Shown here piece after piece: positions 25,282 to 34,494 of a stretch of 64,000 nucleotides of DNA. The notes under the pieces were generated by a model. That model was given only the letters and a program-made list of their open reading frames with translations, searched no databases and was not told the DNA's origin. This stretch comes from an uncultured Eubacteriales bacterium (GTDB taxonomy: Bacteria > Bacillota > Clostridia > Oscillospirales > CAG-382). The number at the start of each line of letters is the position of its first letter. Positions within the stretch are counted from its first letter, which is position 1. The stretch is from NCBI GenBank assembly GCA_934446675.1, contig CAKSEL010000004.1, positions 62,001-126,000 on the forward strand. The letters are read 5' to 3'. The translations under genes and the position numbers were made by a program.

Positions 25282-25869
25282 CTAATTATTTTCGGCGCAT
25301 TTTCCGTTATAGGCAATTCCCGCGTACATGAGTATTCCGTCGACAAACAGCGTAACGCACGCCGTTACGGCAAGTTCATAATCAAAATACACGCCTGTAA
25401 GCGCCGCAGCCGAAAGTATGCTGCTCCAGATAACAGCCCTTATGCGGTTGCTTTTCTTTTGCTTTTCGGTAAGCTTTTTATTGGGGTGCGCCACGGGTGC
25501 GAAAATTATCACCGTCACAATGCAGAAAATGCACATAAGCGCACACATCGGAAACACAAAAGCGCTTTTTGCGGCAAAGTACGAAACCGCAAGCACCGTA
25601 CCGAAAGTTACAAGCATTGAGGTTCTGCACAGCGCAAAAGTTTTTGCGTGAAATCCGCCCGAATAGCGTCTTACCGTCCAGAGAAATGCAAGAAATACGA
25701 CGGAATCAAAGAATCTTCCGAAAAGCGCGCCTATTATCCCTACCATTGCAAAATTTATAATGTCGGCAAAAATAAGCTTAAATCCGTAGCTGTATATCTC
25801 GCGTTTTTCGTCAGGTATGCATTTTTTCTTTACGTAATAATCCGTTATTCCGTCTGCCAGTCTGTCCAT
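25282..25869 (-). CDS. AgrB-family peptide-processing membrane protease
   Basis: 195 residues with four to six membrane segments. The catalytic pair of the AgrB family is visible in RRYSGGFHAKTFALC (His and Cys seven residues apart). In known agr systems AgrB cuts and cyclises the AgrD propeptide to make a thiolactone signal. ATG 25869 (MDRLADGITDYYVKKKC) follows a GGCGGTGG site; the longer frame upstream runs through the hairpin leader. No agrD, histidine kinase or LytTR regulator gene is adjacent, so it is an orphan here. Its promoter carries direct repeats of the type bound by LytTR regulators. Confidence 0.88.
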   Translation of the reverse strand: MDRLADGITDYYVKKKCIPDEKREIYSYGFKLIFADIINFAMVGIIGALFGRFFDSVVFLAFLWTVRRYSGGFHAKTFALCRTSMLVTFGTVLAVSYFAAKSAFVFPMCALMCIFCIVTVIIFAPVAHPNKKLTEKQKKSNRIRAVIWSSILSAAALTGVYFDYELAVTACVTLFVDGILMYAGIAYNGKCAENN

Positions 25870-25897
25870 GTTTCCACCGCCGTGTGTAATAGTTATT

Positions 25898-25979
25898 ATG
25901 CGCGAAGCGCATTTCATGTGCCCCTCCGGGCACTTTTCATGAAACTTTAGTTTCAATTCATGCCGGAACGGCAATTCAT
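25898..25979 (-). repeat. Hairpin-array leader element, copy 2
   Basis: Read on the minus strand this repeats the element at 9944-10024: TGCCG-ttc-CGGCA, then TGAAACT-aa-AGTTTCA, GTGCCC-ggag-GGGCAC and TGCGC-ttc-GCGCA, with the same ATGAA linkers. Differences from copy 1 keep the pairing, for example a G-U pair in hairpin 3 becomes C-G. It starts about five bases after the expected transcription start of agrB and ends about 30 bases before its start codon. Confidence 0.8.
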
Positions 25980-25990
25980 TCTTATAGAGT

Positions 25991-26062
25991 ATTATATCAC
26001 AGACAGCCGAAAAATGTCGCTTTTGGCACAACTAACACAAATAGCGGCACAACTAACACAAA
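25991..26062 (-). promoter_or_regulatory. agrB promoter with LytTR/VirR-like direct repeats
   Basis: On the minus strand: TATAAT (25991-25996), an 18-base spacer and a weak -35 box GCGACA (26015-26020). Immediately upstream are two perfect 17-bp direct repeats, GGCACAACTAACACAAA as read on the plus strand, at 26025-26041 and 26046-26062, with a 21-bp period. On the coding strand each ends in AGTTGTGCC, close to the AGTTNTNCAC core of VirR boxes. Two sites two helical turns apart beside a poor -35 is the classic arrangement for activation by an AgrA/VirR-type regulator. Confidence 0.65.
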
Positions 26063-26231
26063 GTGCTTGGTTTTTCGTTCCGTATTCTCACAAAAAGTCA
26101 CAAATCGTTATATAAATTTTCCTCGGAATTTGACGTTATCCATTATTTCCGGGAGATCTTCACGTTTCCTTTTGCCGTCAGCCGACGGAAAAAATCTGAG
26201 CGGCAAAAAAAGACAGTTTATCTGTGAACCA

Positions 26232-26262
26232 AAACAAAAAAGCCGGATTTCAAGTCCGGCTC
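26232..26262 (-). terminator. Terminator after P-type ATPase gene
   Basis: Minus strand AGCCGGA-cttgaaa-TCCGGCT followed by TTTTTTG; it lies just beyond the stop codon at 26282. Between it and the agrB promoter repeats (26063-26231) only a small CCGTC-agcc-GACGG hairpin without a T-run is seen. Confidence 0.85.
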
Positions 26263-26281
26263 ATTATATTAATTTTATATG

Positions 26282-28714
26282 TTATTTTTGTAACAATTTT
26301 GTTTTAAGCTTCAGATATTTCAGCCGTACAAATTCAAATGCGGCGGAAATATAATTCTGCACCGTCATCATAGGAAGAATAAGCAGCACCGTAAGAAGAA
26401 CGCAGCCTATGTCAAGCCTTGATATATTGAAAAACTCAGGCAGCAACGCGATACACAGTATATACAGTATTCCCATTGCCGAAAACAGAGTTATATGCCA
26501 CGTGTTGAACGGCTTGCAGACCTTATAGAGCATCATATATCCGGCAGCGGAATAGACTATGCAGGCGACGGTCGACATCATCGCGTATTCTATGCCGAAA
26601 GACTGTGCGAACACAATAAGACATTCTACGAGGAACACCGCTGTAAGCGCAGTCGGAAACGCACGGTAAAGCACATTTCGCAGAAACTTTCCCTTTACAA
26701 GCTCCTTATTCGGTTCAAGCGCTAAGAAAAACGACGGTATTCCTATCATCATGCACGAGGCGAGCGAGATCTGAACGGGCTTTAACGGATAGTACGACAC
26801 GGTTATTATTGAAAGCAGCGTCATAAAGAAAGAAAAAATATTCTTGACCAAGAACATTGACGCCGTTCTTTCTATATTATTTATAACGCGTCTGCCCTCA
26901 TCTACAACGTGCGGCATACTCGAAAAATCGGAATTTACAAGCACCATATCCGAAACATTTGCCGCGGCTTTGCTGCCCGACGCCATAGCCACGCTGCAAT
27001 CTGCGTCCTTTAATGCAAGCACGTCGTTTACTCCGTCGCCTGTCATTGCAACGGTATGCTTATTCTTTTTGAGTGCGCGTATTATCAGCCTTTTCTGTTC
27101 GGGGCTTACCCTGCCGAACACGGTACATTCAAGAGTTTTTGCAAAAGTCAGTTCTTCGTCCGAAAGCTTTGACGCGTCAACGTACTTATCGGCATTCGGT
27201 ATACCTGCCTTTGCCGCAACAGCCGCGACAGCCGCCGGATTATCACCCGAAATCACCTTTACGTTTACGCCCTGCGAAGCAAAATACGAAAAAGTCTGCG
27301 CCGCGCTCTGTCTTATCGGGTTTGACAGCACCGCAAACAACAGCGGTTCTATTTTAACATTGCAGCCGTTTTCCGAAAGAACGCTGTCCGAATCTTCGCC
27401 GTCAGACACCTTGCCGAAAGCAAGCACGCGTTTACCGCCCGAAATATATTCCGGAATTCTCCCGTCATACTGTGCAAAGTCACTGCCGAGCAGCATTTCG
27501 GGCGCGCCGAAAACATAGGTATTTCCGTCGTCAAGGCTGCACGCGCTGTATTTTGTAAGAGATGAAAACTCTTTCTTTCGCACTGCTTTGCCAAACGGCT
27601 TTATATCATTTTGTACAAAATAATTCGTAACGGCGTCGGAGGTCACGTTCTGCGTTTCCATTGCCGAAACAAGGCTGCAAAGCTTTTGCAGTGCGCCGCT
27701 CTGATCTTGACACACCGGTACTATCTCATCAAGCGCCATTTCAGGCTCGGTTATGGTTCCGGTCTTATCTACGCATATGACGTCTACTCTTGCAAGGCTC
27801 TCTATGCACTTCATATCGTGAACCAGCGTTCCGCCCTTTGCAAGTCTTATTGTGCTTGCGGCAAGCGCTACGCTTGTAAGCAGATACAGTCCTTCGGGTA
27901 TCATGCCTATCGACGAGGCAACGGCGTTCTCCACGCTTTCCTTTACCGAAAGTCCGAGCGTTGCGTGCTGATTGAAGTACATTATCAGCGCAAACGGGAT
28001 TATGATTATGCCTATTGCCATTATGAGTATATTAAGCGAACGCATCATTCCGGGACGGGTGCGTTTTTTGGTCTTTTTCGCGTCGGACATCAGCCTTGAG
28101 GCAAAGGATTCATCTCCCACGGCGTCAAGTCTTGCGCGGCACTTTCCCGACACCGCAAAGCTTCCCGAAAGCAGTCTGTCGCCGGTTACTTTTTTTATCT
28201 CGTCCGCCTCTCCCGTGACAAGCGACTCGTTTACGAAAATCTCTCCGCTTACAACTACCGCGTCGGCAGGTATCTGATCGCCGCTTTCAAGCTCTGTTAT
28301 ATCGTCGAGTACAAGATCTTCGCTGTTTACCGTCATCTTTATGCCGCCGCGTATAACATTGCTTGTCGGGCACGCCATGAGGTTAAGCTTATCGAGCATT
28401 TTCCGCGAACGCAGTTCCTGCACTATGCCTATTACGGTATTTGAAACCACAACGCCCAAAAAAGCCATATGATTATACGACCTCTGCCACAGAAGCACTG
28501 CGGCAAACACAAAGAAAATTATATTGAAATAAGTAAATACATTCTTTGTTATTATCTTTGCCGTGCCGTAACGGTCGTCGCCTGCGGTTTTATTGGTAAG
28601 GTTCTGCGCCTGTCTTTCGCTCACCTTTTGTGCGTCAAGTCCGTATTCCGGATCGGGCGTATAACGGTACACCGTATATTCGGCTTTTGAATTTTCCTGC
28701 TTTTTATTCAACAC
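26282..28714 (-). CDS. Cation-transporting P-type ATPase
   Basis: 810-residue ion pump of the membrane. The actuator TGE motif (NESLVTGEADE), the phosphorylation motif CVDKTGTITEPEM, nucleotide-binding region (FGRVSPEQKRLI) and hinge MTGDGVNDVLALKDADCSVAM are all present, with about ten membrane helices. There are no N-terminal metal-binding CXXC domains, and the motif SIGMIPEGLYLL replaces the CPC of heavy-metal pumps. The P2-like group with calcium or magnesium as candidate ions is therefore likely; the ion cannot be fixed from sequence. GTG 28714 or TTG 28711 could be the start, with AAAGGA upstream. Confidence 0.9.
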   Translation of the reverse strand: MLNKKQENSKAEYTVYRYTPDPEYGLDAQKVSERQAQNLTNKTAGDDRYGTAKIITKNVFTYFNIIFFVFAAVLLWQRSYNHMAFLGVVVSNTVIGIVQELRSRKMLDKLNLMACPTSNVIRGGIKMTVNSEDLVLDDITELESGDQIPADAVVVSGEIFVNESLVTGEADEIKKVTGDRLLSGSFAVSGKCRARLDAVGDESFASRLMSDAKKTKKRTRPGMMRSLNILIMAIGIIIIPFALIMYFNQHATLGLSVKESVENAVASSIGMIPEGLYLLTSVALAASTIRLAKGGTLVHDMKCIESLARVDVICVDKTGTITEPEMALDEIVPVCQDQSGALQKLCSLVSAMETQNVTSDAVTNYFVQNDIKPFGKAVRKKEFSSLTKYSACSLDDGNTYVFGAPEMLLGSDFAQYDGRIPEYISGGKRVLAFGKVSDGEDSDSVLSENGCNVKIEPLLFAVLSNPIRQSAAQTFSYFASQGVNVKVISGDNPAAVAAVAAKAGIPNADKYVDASKLSDEELTFAKTLECTVFGRVSPEQKRLIIRALKKNKHTVAMTGDGVNDVLALKDADCSVAMASGSKAAANVSDMVLVNSDFSSMPHVVDEGRRVINNIERTASMFLVKNIFSFFMTLLSIITVSYYPLKPVQISLASCMMIGIPSFFLALEPNKELVKGKFLRNVLYRAFPTALTAVFLVECLIVFAQSFGIEYAMMSTVACIVYSAAGYMMLYKVCKPFNTWHITLFSAMGILYILCIALLPEFFNISRLDIGCVLLTVLLILPMMTVQNYISAAFEFVRLKYLKLKTKLLQK

Positions 28715-28842
28715 TTTTTCATTATCCTTTTTGTTTACAATAATATACTCAGTATTTTATCACCGTTTTTGCATTTGGGATATGAAAATGTGTAAAATTT
28801 ACAAATTATTACAAATTGGCGCCCTGTTCTTTTTCGCAAAGG

Positions 28843-28871
28843 AAAACCCTGTCCGCTTTTGGCAGACAGGG
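28843..28871 (-). terminator. Terminator after DUF5107 gene
   Basis: Minus strand CCCTGTC-tgccaaaagcg-GACAGGG followed by TTTTCCTTT. It lies about 90 bases past the stop codon at 28963. Confidence 0.75.
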
Positions 28872-28962
28872 AAGGAGAGAGTAGAGCGATTTACTTATTA
28901 AAGCAAATCTGTAATCACACATTTATATAATGCGTGGTTAGTCTGATTGAATTTTTCCGGGA

Positions 28963-31900
28963 TCACATCTCAGATGTTTCCGATATTTTCCCGAACGCAT
29001 ATACCGCGAAGTTATCCGCGTCAAGCTCTGCGGCTTTTCTTATGCAGAGGTCAGCCTCGCCGTATTTTTCCATACCGTACAGGGCATATGCTTTAAGAAT
29101 ATTGCCGGCAACAAGGTTATTCTTTACAATATCAAGCTCGAACGGCATGGGGCTTGGCGAACCTACGCCGTAATATGTGCGCATATCGCAGTTATTTATG
29201 AGGTTATCCGCGCTTTCTTCCATTTCGTCAAGAACTGCGTTTGCCTCGTCGTTCTTTCCGAGTTCTTTAAGCGCAAGCGCCCTGAACAGCGATATTTCCG
29301 ACACTGCGGCTTTATATTCGGCTGCCTTTTCGAGATCTGCCGTATATTTTTCCGTATTATTCTCACGCTGTTCAAGCTTTGCAAGATAATAGTATATATG
29401 AGCCTCCTGATTGAAGAAGGTCTTAGCCTCGCCGTAGGATTTCGGCATATTTATGCCGTCGTTATAAATTTTCCTTGCTTTGTCAAGCTTTCCGTCCTTT
29501 ACAAGCTCGTTTGCATAGAGCACATGCATCCATGCGTGCTGTTTGGTAAGCTTTCCTTCTCCGCCTTCATAGATGTGGAAGTGCTTTGATCTTGCCATAT
29601 CTATTGCCTCTTTATACATTCCCTTCTGAGAAAGCAGAGTAAGCTTATCGAGATAGCAGTCGTCGCGTTTGGAGAGAAGTTCGGGGTACTTGTCGTACAC
29701 TTCAAGTCTTTCATCGATAGAATGACCGCTGTTTTTAAGCAGCTGTTCGTATTCGAGCAGCAGTCTCGGATCTTCGGGACGGTATTTCAGCGCATTCTGC
29801 ATACATTCGAGCGCCTTATCCGGCATATTTGCTTTATCAAAGTAATAAAGCGAGAGATTTCTCCATGCCTTGCCGTGTTTTTCATCTGTTCTTACGCACT
29901 CATTCCAGAGTTGTGCAGCCTCGTCATATCTGAACTTATCGTAAAACAGATTTCCGAGATAATAGCGCGCGTTTGCGGCATTTTTATCTTTATTCACAGC
30001 GTATTCAAGCACGGCAATATCCGAAAGCTCCGACGGGAAACAATATCCCGTATCAAGCTTTTCGGCAGACTTTATATACTCGCCTTTTCCCGTAAGATAT
30101 GCAAGATAGTAGTTTACGAGAGGACTTGCCTTATCGGCAAATCCGAGAGCATAGACCGCGTCCTCATTAAATCCGGCTTTCATATAATCTCTTGCGGTAT
30201 CGAGCATATTTTCTGCCTTTTTTGCAAACTGCGCAATCTTATCCGTTACGTTTTCATAGTGCGAATACTCGACAAGCGCAAGCACGTCAAGCTTATCGTC
30301 GTTGACGCCTTCAAGTGCGCTGCTCTGTGCAAGAGGACTTCCGAGCTTTCTCAGAACCGCGCTCTTTAAATTCTTAGCCTTTGTATGCCCCTTATTGAGT
30401 CCAAGGGATTCGTCAAGCTTTTGCAGTGCCGAATCATAATCTCCGTTACGGCAGTCTATGCACGCAAGCTCATACATTGCGGCGCTTCTGTGAGCATAGT
30501 TCCATGCCGCCATATACAAAACGTCATAAGCTTTGTCATATTCTCCGAGATATTCCAGTGCCACGCCTTTAAGATAGAGTGCCTCGGTATCCGTCGGGTG
30601 CATATTTCTGCTTGTAAGGCGCTCTATTGCCTTATCGCAGTATTTTACGCAGTCATTAAACTTTCCGTTTTTGAGCGACAGACGCGCCATAGACGTGTTG
30701 CATCGTATATCGCCGCCGTCTCTCTTTAAGCCTTCAAGGTAGTAATCTTCGGGCTTATAGTTATGCTGCTTATACTGTTCGAGATGATAGCCGTTGATAT
30801 AAAGCTCCTCTACGGTCTTATACTCGCAGGGGCGTTTTACCGGCTTTCTTACCTCTATGGGCTGCTTTTTGCCGCGCTTATAAGGCTTATATTCCACAAG
30901 CACTTTGCCGTCGGCAGAAGAGAGAGTTACGGTTATATTATGAATATCGGAAATCTCTGTGTCTATGTACTTATGGTACGCTTTATCGGGCGACATATCG
31001 GTATTTTCCGAATAAACCGTCTTTTGTCCGTCGCGCACCTCAATTTTGCAATTTTCAAATACGCCCGTTACGTTAAATCCGACATACAGCTTATTATCGC
31101 GCTTTTCAACATTTACGCAGGCGTCAATAGTCGCGTTCTTTATCTCGCCTATCTCGCGAACGGGATACCAATACTGTTCAAATTCGCGCGTTTCATACGG
31201 TGCAATCCAGGTAAAGTCAGGCTGATTGTCGGTATACACGCCTGTCATAAGCTCAATATAAGGTCCGTTCTTATCAGTAAGGTTCGAGCACCACATATCT
31301 CCGAAATCGCCTGTTCCCCAATGCCACATTTTCTTGCCGGGCGAGATGTGGTGGTTTGCTACGGTCGCAATACCCTTGCCGAGTCCCGTATCATATCCGC
31401 TTATAAAGTCCATATCCGACTGTCCCTGAGATATAAGATAGGACGAGGGTACTTTTACGGCGTCGTAGTGCGAAAGGTCGGTTCCCTTGCCGAAATTATA
31501 CGGGCGCGCGGTCTTATATATACCCTTTGCTATGGGCCATTCGAGTACGGCGCGTCTGTCATGGTCGTTTACCCATTCGCAGTCCGGCGGAAACACGGTG
31601 CGGTAATTGTTGTTTACGGGAACTGCGAGGTTTGCCCACCACATAAAAAGCTGCGGAAGGCTTGTTCTGTTATAAACGCGTACTTTTGCCTTTATGTAGC
31701 TTCTGCCTTTATCGAGCGTGATACCTGCCATACCCTTCATTCTTCCGAAAGGCTCGACTTCACCGGTCCAGACGGTCTTTCCGCCGTCGGGATTTTCTTC
31801 GCAAACCGCTTCAAGCGGCATAAACGTCGTAGGTCTGTGGTGCTGCGGCCAGTTGAACTCTATTCCGCCGGAGATCCAGGGCCCTGCAAGTCCGACAAGC

Positions 31901-32205
31901 GCAGGCTTTACCACTTCGTTATAATAGATAAAATCATAATCTGACGTCTTATCGTATCCGCGGAGAATTTTTCCTCCGAGCTCGGGCGCCACAACGGTTT
32001 TTATGTACTCGTTTTCCAGTGTGAACACATTATATTCCACATCTGTTTTATTATCGGAAATTCCGTCGCAGTAAGGTATCGGGTACACGCGTCCCGACGC
32101 TCCCTGATAGGGTTTGTTTTCAAAAAACATGGGCAGCTCGTGCGCCTTCTGCGGTATGTACGTCGGTATTGTCATGCCGTGGTTTTTACAGGTTACTTCT
32201 GACAT
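28963..32205 (-). CDS. DUF5107 and tetratricopeptide-repeat protein
   Basis: A 1080-residue cytoplasmic protein with no signal peptide. The first 330 residues match the DUF5107 plan, a mutarotase-like beta-sandwich with LENEYIKTVVAPELGGKILRGYD, GGIEFNWPQHHRPTTFMP and WYPVREIG. The remainder is a helical solenoid of TPR-type repeats (for example ALYLKGVALEYLGEYDKAYDVLYMAA and ARYYLGNLFYDKFRYDEAAQLW). Proteins of this type occur in gut carbohydrate loci, probably acting on glycosides; the reaction here is unknown. ATG 32205 follows GGAGGTCAG, which rejects the longer frame. It is divergent from a sugar-sensor regulator. Confidence 0.82.
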   Translation of the reverse strand: MSEVTCKNHGMTIPTYIPQKAHELPMFFENKPYQGASGRVYPIPYCDGISDNKTDVEYNVFTLENEYIKTVVAPELGGKILRGYDKTSDYDFIYYNEVVKPALVGLAGPWISGGIEFNWPQHHRPTTFMPLEAVCEENPDGGKTVWTGEVEPFGRMKGMAGITLDKGRSYIKAKVRVYNRTSLPQLFMWWANLAVPVNNNYRTVFPPDCEWVNDHDRRAVLEWPIAKGIYKTARPYNFGKGTDLSHYDAVKVPSSYLISQGQSDMDFISGYDTGLGKGIATVANHHISPGKKMWHWGTGDFGDMWCSNLTDKNGPYIELMTGVYTDNQPDFTWIAPYETREFEQYWYPVREIGEIKNATIDACVNVEKRDNKLYVGFNVTGVFENCKIEVRDGQKTVYSENTDMSPDKAYHKYIDTEISDIHNITVTLSSADGKVLVEYKPYKRGKKQPIEVRKPVKRPCEYKTVEELYINGYHLEQYKQHNYKPEDYYLEGLKRDGGDIRCNTSMARLSLKNGKFNDCVKYCDKAIERLTSRNMHPTDTEALYLKGVALEYLGEYDKAYDVLYMAAWNYAHRSAAMYELACIDCRNGDYDSALQKLDESLGLNKGHTKAKNLKSAVLRKLGSPLAQSSALEGVNDDKLDVLALVEYSHYENVTDKIAQFAKKAENMLDTARDYMKAGFNEDAVYALGFADKASPLVNYYLAYLTGKGEYIKSAEKLDTGYCFPSELSDIAVLEYAVNKDKNAANARYYLGNLFYDKFRYDEAAQLWNECVRTDEKHGKAWRNLSLYYFDKANMPDKALECMQNALKYRPEDPRLLLEYEQLLKNSGHSIDERLEVYDKYPELLSKRDDCYLDKLTLLSQKGMYKEAIDMARSKHFHIYEGGEGKLTKQHAWMHVLYANELVKDGKLDKARKIYNDGINMPKSYGEAKTFFNQEAHIYYYLAKLEQRENNTEKYTADLEKAAEYKAAVSEISLFRALALKELGKNDEANAVLDEMEESADNLINNCDMRTYYGVGSPSPMPFELDIVKNNLVAGNILKAYALYGMEKYGEADLCIRKAAELDADNFAVYAFGKISETSEM

Positions 32206-32308
32206 TTTCTTTCTGACCTCCGTGAAACTTTTTATATACAACATTTTAGCAGAACTGCCGCAAATGCAACAGACTGAATATCGTGTAAAAAAAGACGAAA
32301 ATTTCTCA

Positions 32309-32337
32309 TTGTCAAAACGCTTTTTGCATGTTACAAT
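32309..32337 (+). promoter_or_regulatory. Promoter of the sugar-sensor regulator
   Basis: TTGTCA (32309-32314), 17-base spacer, TACAAT (32332-32337). Transcription would start around 32344, leaving only about 15 bases before the GTG start. Confidence 0.6.
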
Positions 32338-32359
32338 ATAAATATACTCCTGAAAGCAG

Positions 32360-33427
32360 GTGATTAAAACGGTATGCATTATAACAGAGCCGTCATACGG
32401 CAGCAGCATGTGGGGTAAAGTCATGGCGGAATCGTTAAAGGCTCAGCTTAAACAAAAACGTATTCCCTTTGAAGAAAATCCGGGTGAGATAAGCACGGAC
32501 ACCGAATGTGTATTTCTTATCGCATCGGACGAAGTATGGATAAAAAACAACATACGGCTCACGGCAGGCGCAGGATTCAAGACCGTTTTATTATGCAGCC
32601 GCCGCACCGAAATTCAGGGATATGTTTACGGCAGCGTCTATTCGGATATTTCGGGCTCGTTAAAGCACATGATTTCAAAATATTTCATTCCCGGCAAAAC
32701 AAGGGCGGTACTTTATGCCGTAAACCAAAGTTCGGCGTCGGACACGGGAAAGTTAAACGCTCTGCGCTGCTGCACGGGAGAATTTTTCGATTCGTTCACG
32801 GCTATTCTAAACACAGGATCTCTTAAAAAATGCTTTGAAGAATTTGAGCCTGCGGCGCATAACACCGACCTATGCATTGCCTTTAACGATTTTGCGGCAA
32901 TTTCGCTTGTGCAGAATATAAAGAGAAACTGTCCCGAAGTTTTGGAAAAACTCAAAATTATAAGCTTTGCACAAACGGAGCTTTCGTCATTTTACAGAAA
33001 ATATTTTGAAAGCATAGACACAAACTACGAAAGTTTCGGAAAAGCTGCGGTTTTCATATACGAAAAGCTGGGAAAACACCCGTACATGACGGGGATTTCG
33101 ATAGGCGTCGGCACATATCCCGAAAGTGACGAAAAAAGCGCCGTCAAGGCTGTATGTCCCGACGGCACGACAGGTTCGGCATCATTCTATTCCGACAGCG
33201 AGCTGCACTCTCTTTTGGCAGCCGAATGTTTCCTTAACACAAGCAACGAAACCGACAGGGAGATATTCCGTATGCTGTGTCACGGCTTTACGCTTGAGCA
33301 GACGGCGGAAAAGTGCTTTCTTACGGAAAGCGGCGTAAAATACCGCATAAAAAGGCTGGTTTCGCTGTGCAAAGTCAAAGGGCGCGACGAGCTTTGCGGG
33401 ATACTTACACGTTACAATATCTTCTGA
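32360..33427 (+). CDS. Periplasmic-binding-fold sensor with LuxR-type HTH
   Basis: 355 residues. The first ~280 look like a LacI/GalR effector domain with no N-terminal DNA-binding helix (VCIITEPSYGSSMWGKVMAES, LCIAFNDFAAISLVQN, ISIGVGTYPES). The C-terminal ~65 residues form a LuxR-type helix-turn-helix (EIFRMLCHGFTLEQTAEKCFLTESGVKYRIKRLV). DNA binding is thus at the opposite end from true LacI proteins. GTG 32360 is the only plausible start but lacks a clear ribosome binding site. It is divergent from the DUF5107 gene and near a GH99-like gene and a sugar isomerase, so it probably senses a sugar. Confidence 0.75.
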   Translation: MIKTVCIITEPSYGSSMWGKVMAESLKAQLKQKRIPFEENPGEISTDTECVFLIASDEVWIKNNIRLTAGAGFKTVLLCSRRTEIQGYVYGSVYSDISGSLKHMISKYFIPGKTRAVLYAVNQSSASDTGKLNALRCCTGEFFDSFTAILNTGSLKKCFEEFEPAAHNTDLCIAFNDFAAISLVQNIKRNCPEVLEKLKIISFAQTELSSFYRKYFESIDTNYESFGKAAVFIYEKLGKHPYMTGISIGVGTYPESDEKSAVKAVCPDGTTGSASFYSDSELHSLLAAECFLNTSNETDREIFRMLCHGFTLEQTAEKCFLTESGVKYRIKRLVSLCKVKGRDELCGILTRYNIF

Positions 33428-34413
33428 CTTACAACATCGACAGACGATATTTTCCCTGCCCTGTCAAGTGCATTTTTTCTGCTCTCTATATACTCATACG
33501 CCTGTATTGCGGCAACCGCACCGTCAGAAGCTGCGGTTATAAGCTGATGCAGCGGCTTTTTTCTTACGTCTCCGGCAGCAAAAACGCCGGGGACATTTGT
33601 TTGCATATTTTCGTCCGTAACAATATAACCGCGAGCGTCAAGCGTCAGTTCATTTCTGAAAATATCGGAGTTCGGCTCAAATCCTACGAACACAAACACG
33701 CCGAACGCGTCCTCTGTACTGTTTACGGTATATTCCGTAAACTTATTGTCCTTTGTATTTTCGCAAAGCACTGTTTTTATGCTGTCATATCCCGAAACCT
33801 TACGCATTTCGGTATTATACAGCACCTCTATATTATCTCTTTCTTCAAGTTTCTTTTTCAGATCCTCAGCGCACTTAAAACTGTCCGCGCGAACAAGGCA
33901 TTTTACACTCCGGCAGATACGCGAAAGATATATCGACTCCTTTGCTGCGCTCTCACCGCCGCCGATTACGAAAACGTCCTTTCCGCGCCAGAAAAAACCG
34001 TCGCACACGGCGCATCTGCTCACTCCGCGTCCCGCATATTCGTTCTCACCTTCAAAACCGGCTTTTCTCGGTCTTGCACCCGACGCGCATATAACGGTTT
34101 TTGCGCCGAACACGCCTTTATCTGTAATACAGGTCTTTATAAGTTCGGAAAGCTTTGTTTCGAGCAGTTTACAGTTTACAAGCTCCGCGCCGAAGGACTC
34201 TGCCTGTTTGAGCAGATTTTCCGCAAGCTTTGTACCGGAAATTTCCGAAAATCCGGGGTAATTTCTTATATCGTCGGTTATGGTCGCCTGTCCGCCGATT
34301 ATGCCCTGTTCAAAGATCACGGTATGAAGTCCGGCGCGTGCCGAATAAAGTCCTGCGCAGAGTCCCGCAACTCCTCCGCCGGCAATTACAACATCATAAA
34401 GCTTTTCAGACAC
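33412..34413 (-). CDS. Thioredoxin reductase-like flavoprotein
   Basis: 333 residues with FAD motif VVIAGGGVAGLCAGLYSARAG, NAD(P)H motif VFVIGGGESAAKES and the C-terminal FAD motif VPGVFAAGDVRKKPLHQL. The redox pair is CAVC rather than the usual CATC. GTG 34413 (SEKLYDVVI) is chosen because AAAGGAAG lies upstream; the longer frame has no site. The last 16 bases overlap the convergent regulator gene. No thioredoxin gene is adjacent. The electron donor could be NADPH or ferredoxin; the HRRXXXR-type NADPH motif is not obvious. Confidence 0.85.
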   Translation of the reverse strand: MSEKLYDVVIAGGGVAGLCAGLYSARAGLHTVIFEQGIIGGQATITDDIRNYPGFSEISGTKLAENLLKQAESFGAELVNCKLLETKLSELIKTCITDKGVFGAKTVICASGARPRKAGFEGENEYAGRGVSRCAVCDGFFWRGKDVFVIGGGESAAKESIYLSRICRSVKCLVRADSFKCAEDLKKKLEERDNIEVLYNTEMRKVSGYDSIKTVLCENTKDNKFTEYTVNSTEDAFGVFVFVGFEPNSDIFRNELTLDARGYIVTDENMQTNVPGVFAAGDVRKKPLHQLITAASDGAVAAIQAYEYIESRKNALDRAGKISSVDVVSQKIL

Positions 34414-34494
34414 AAAAAGCACTTCCTTTATATTTTTTCTTAGTATCTGCAAAAGCTTTCAAAAGCATACGCAAAAATTTCCGTTCGGGAAACG

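Noticed and set aside
29722..31944. Long plus-strand frames opposite the DUF5107/TPR gene
   Set aside because: They are antisense shadows of a well-supported coding gene, with Cys/Arg/Ile-rich translations and no start signals.
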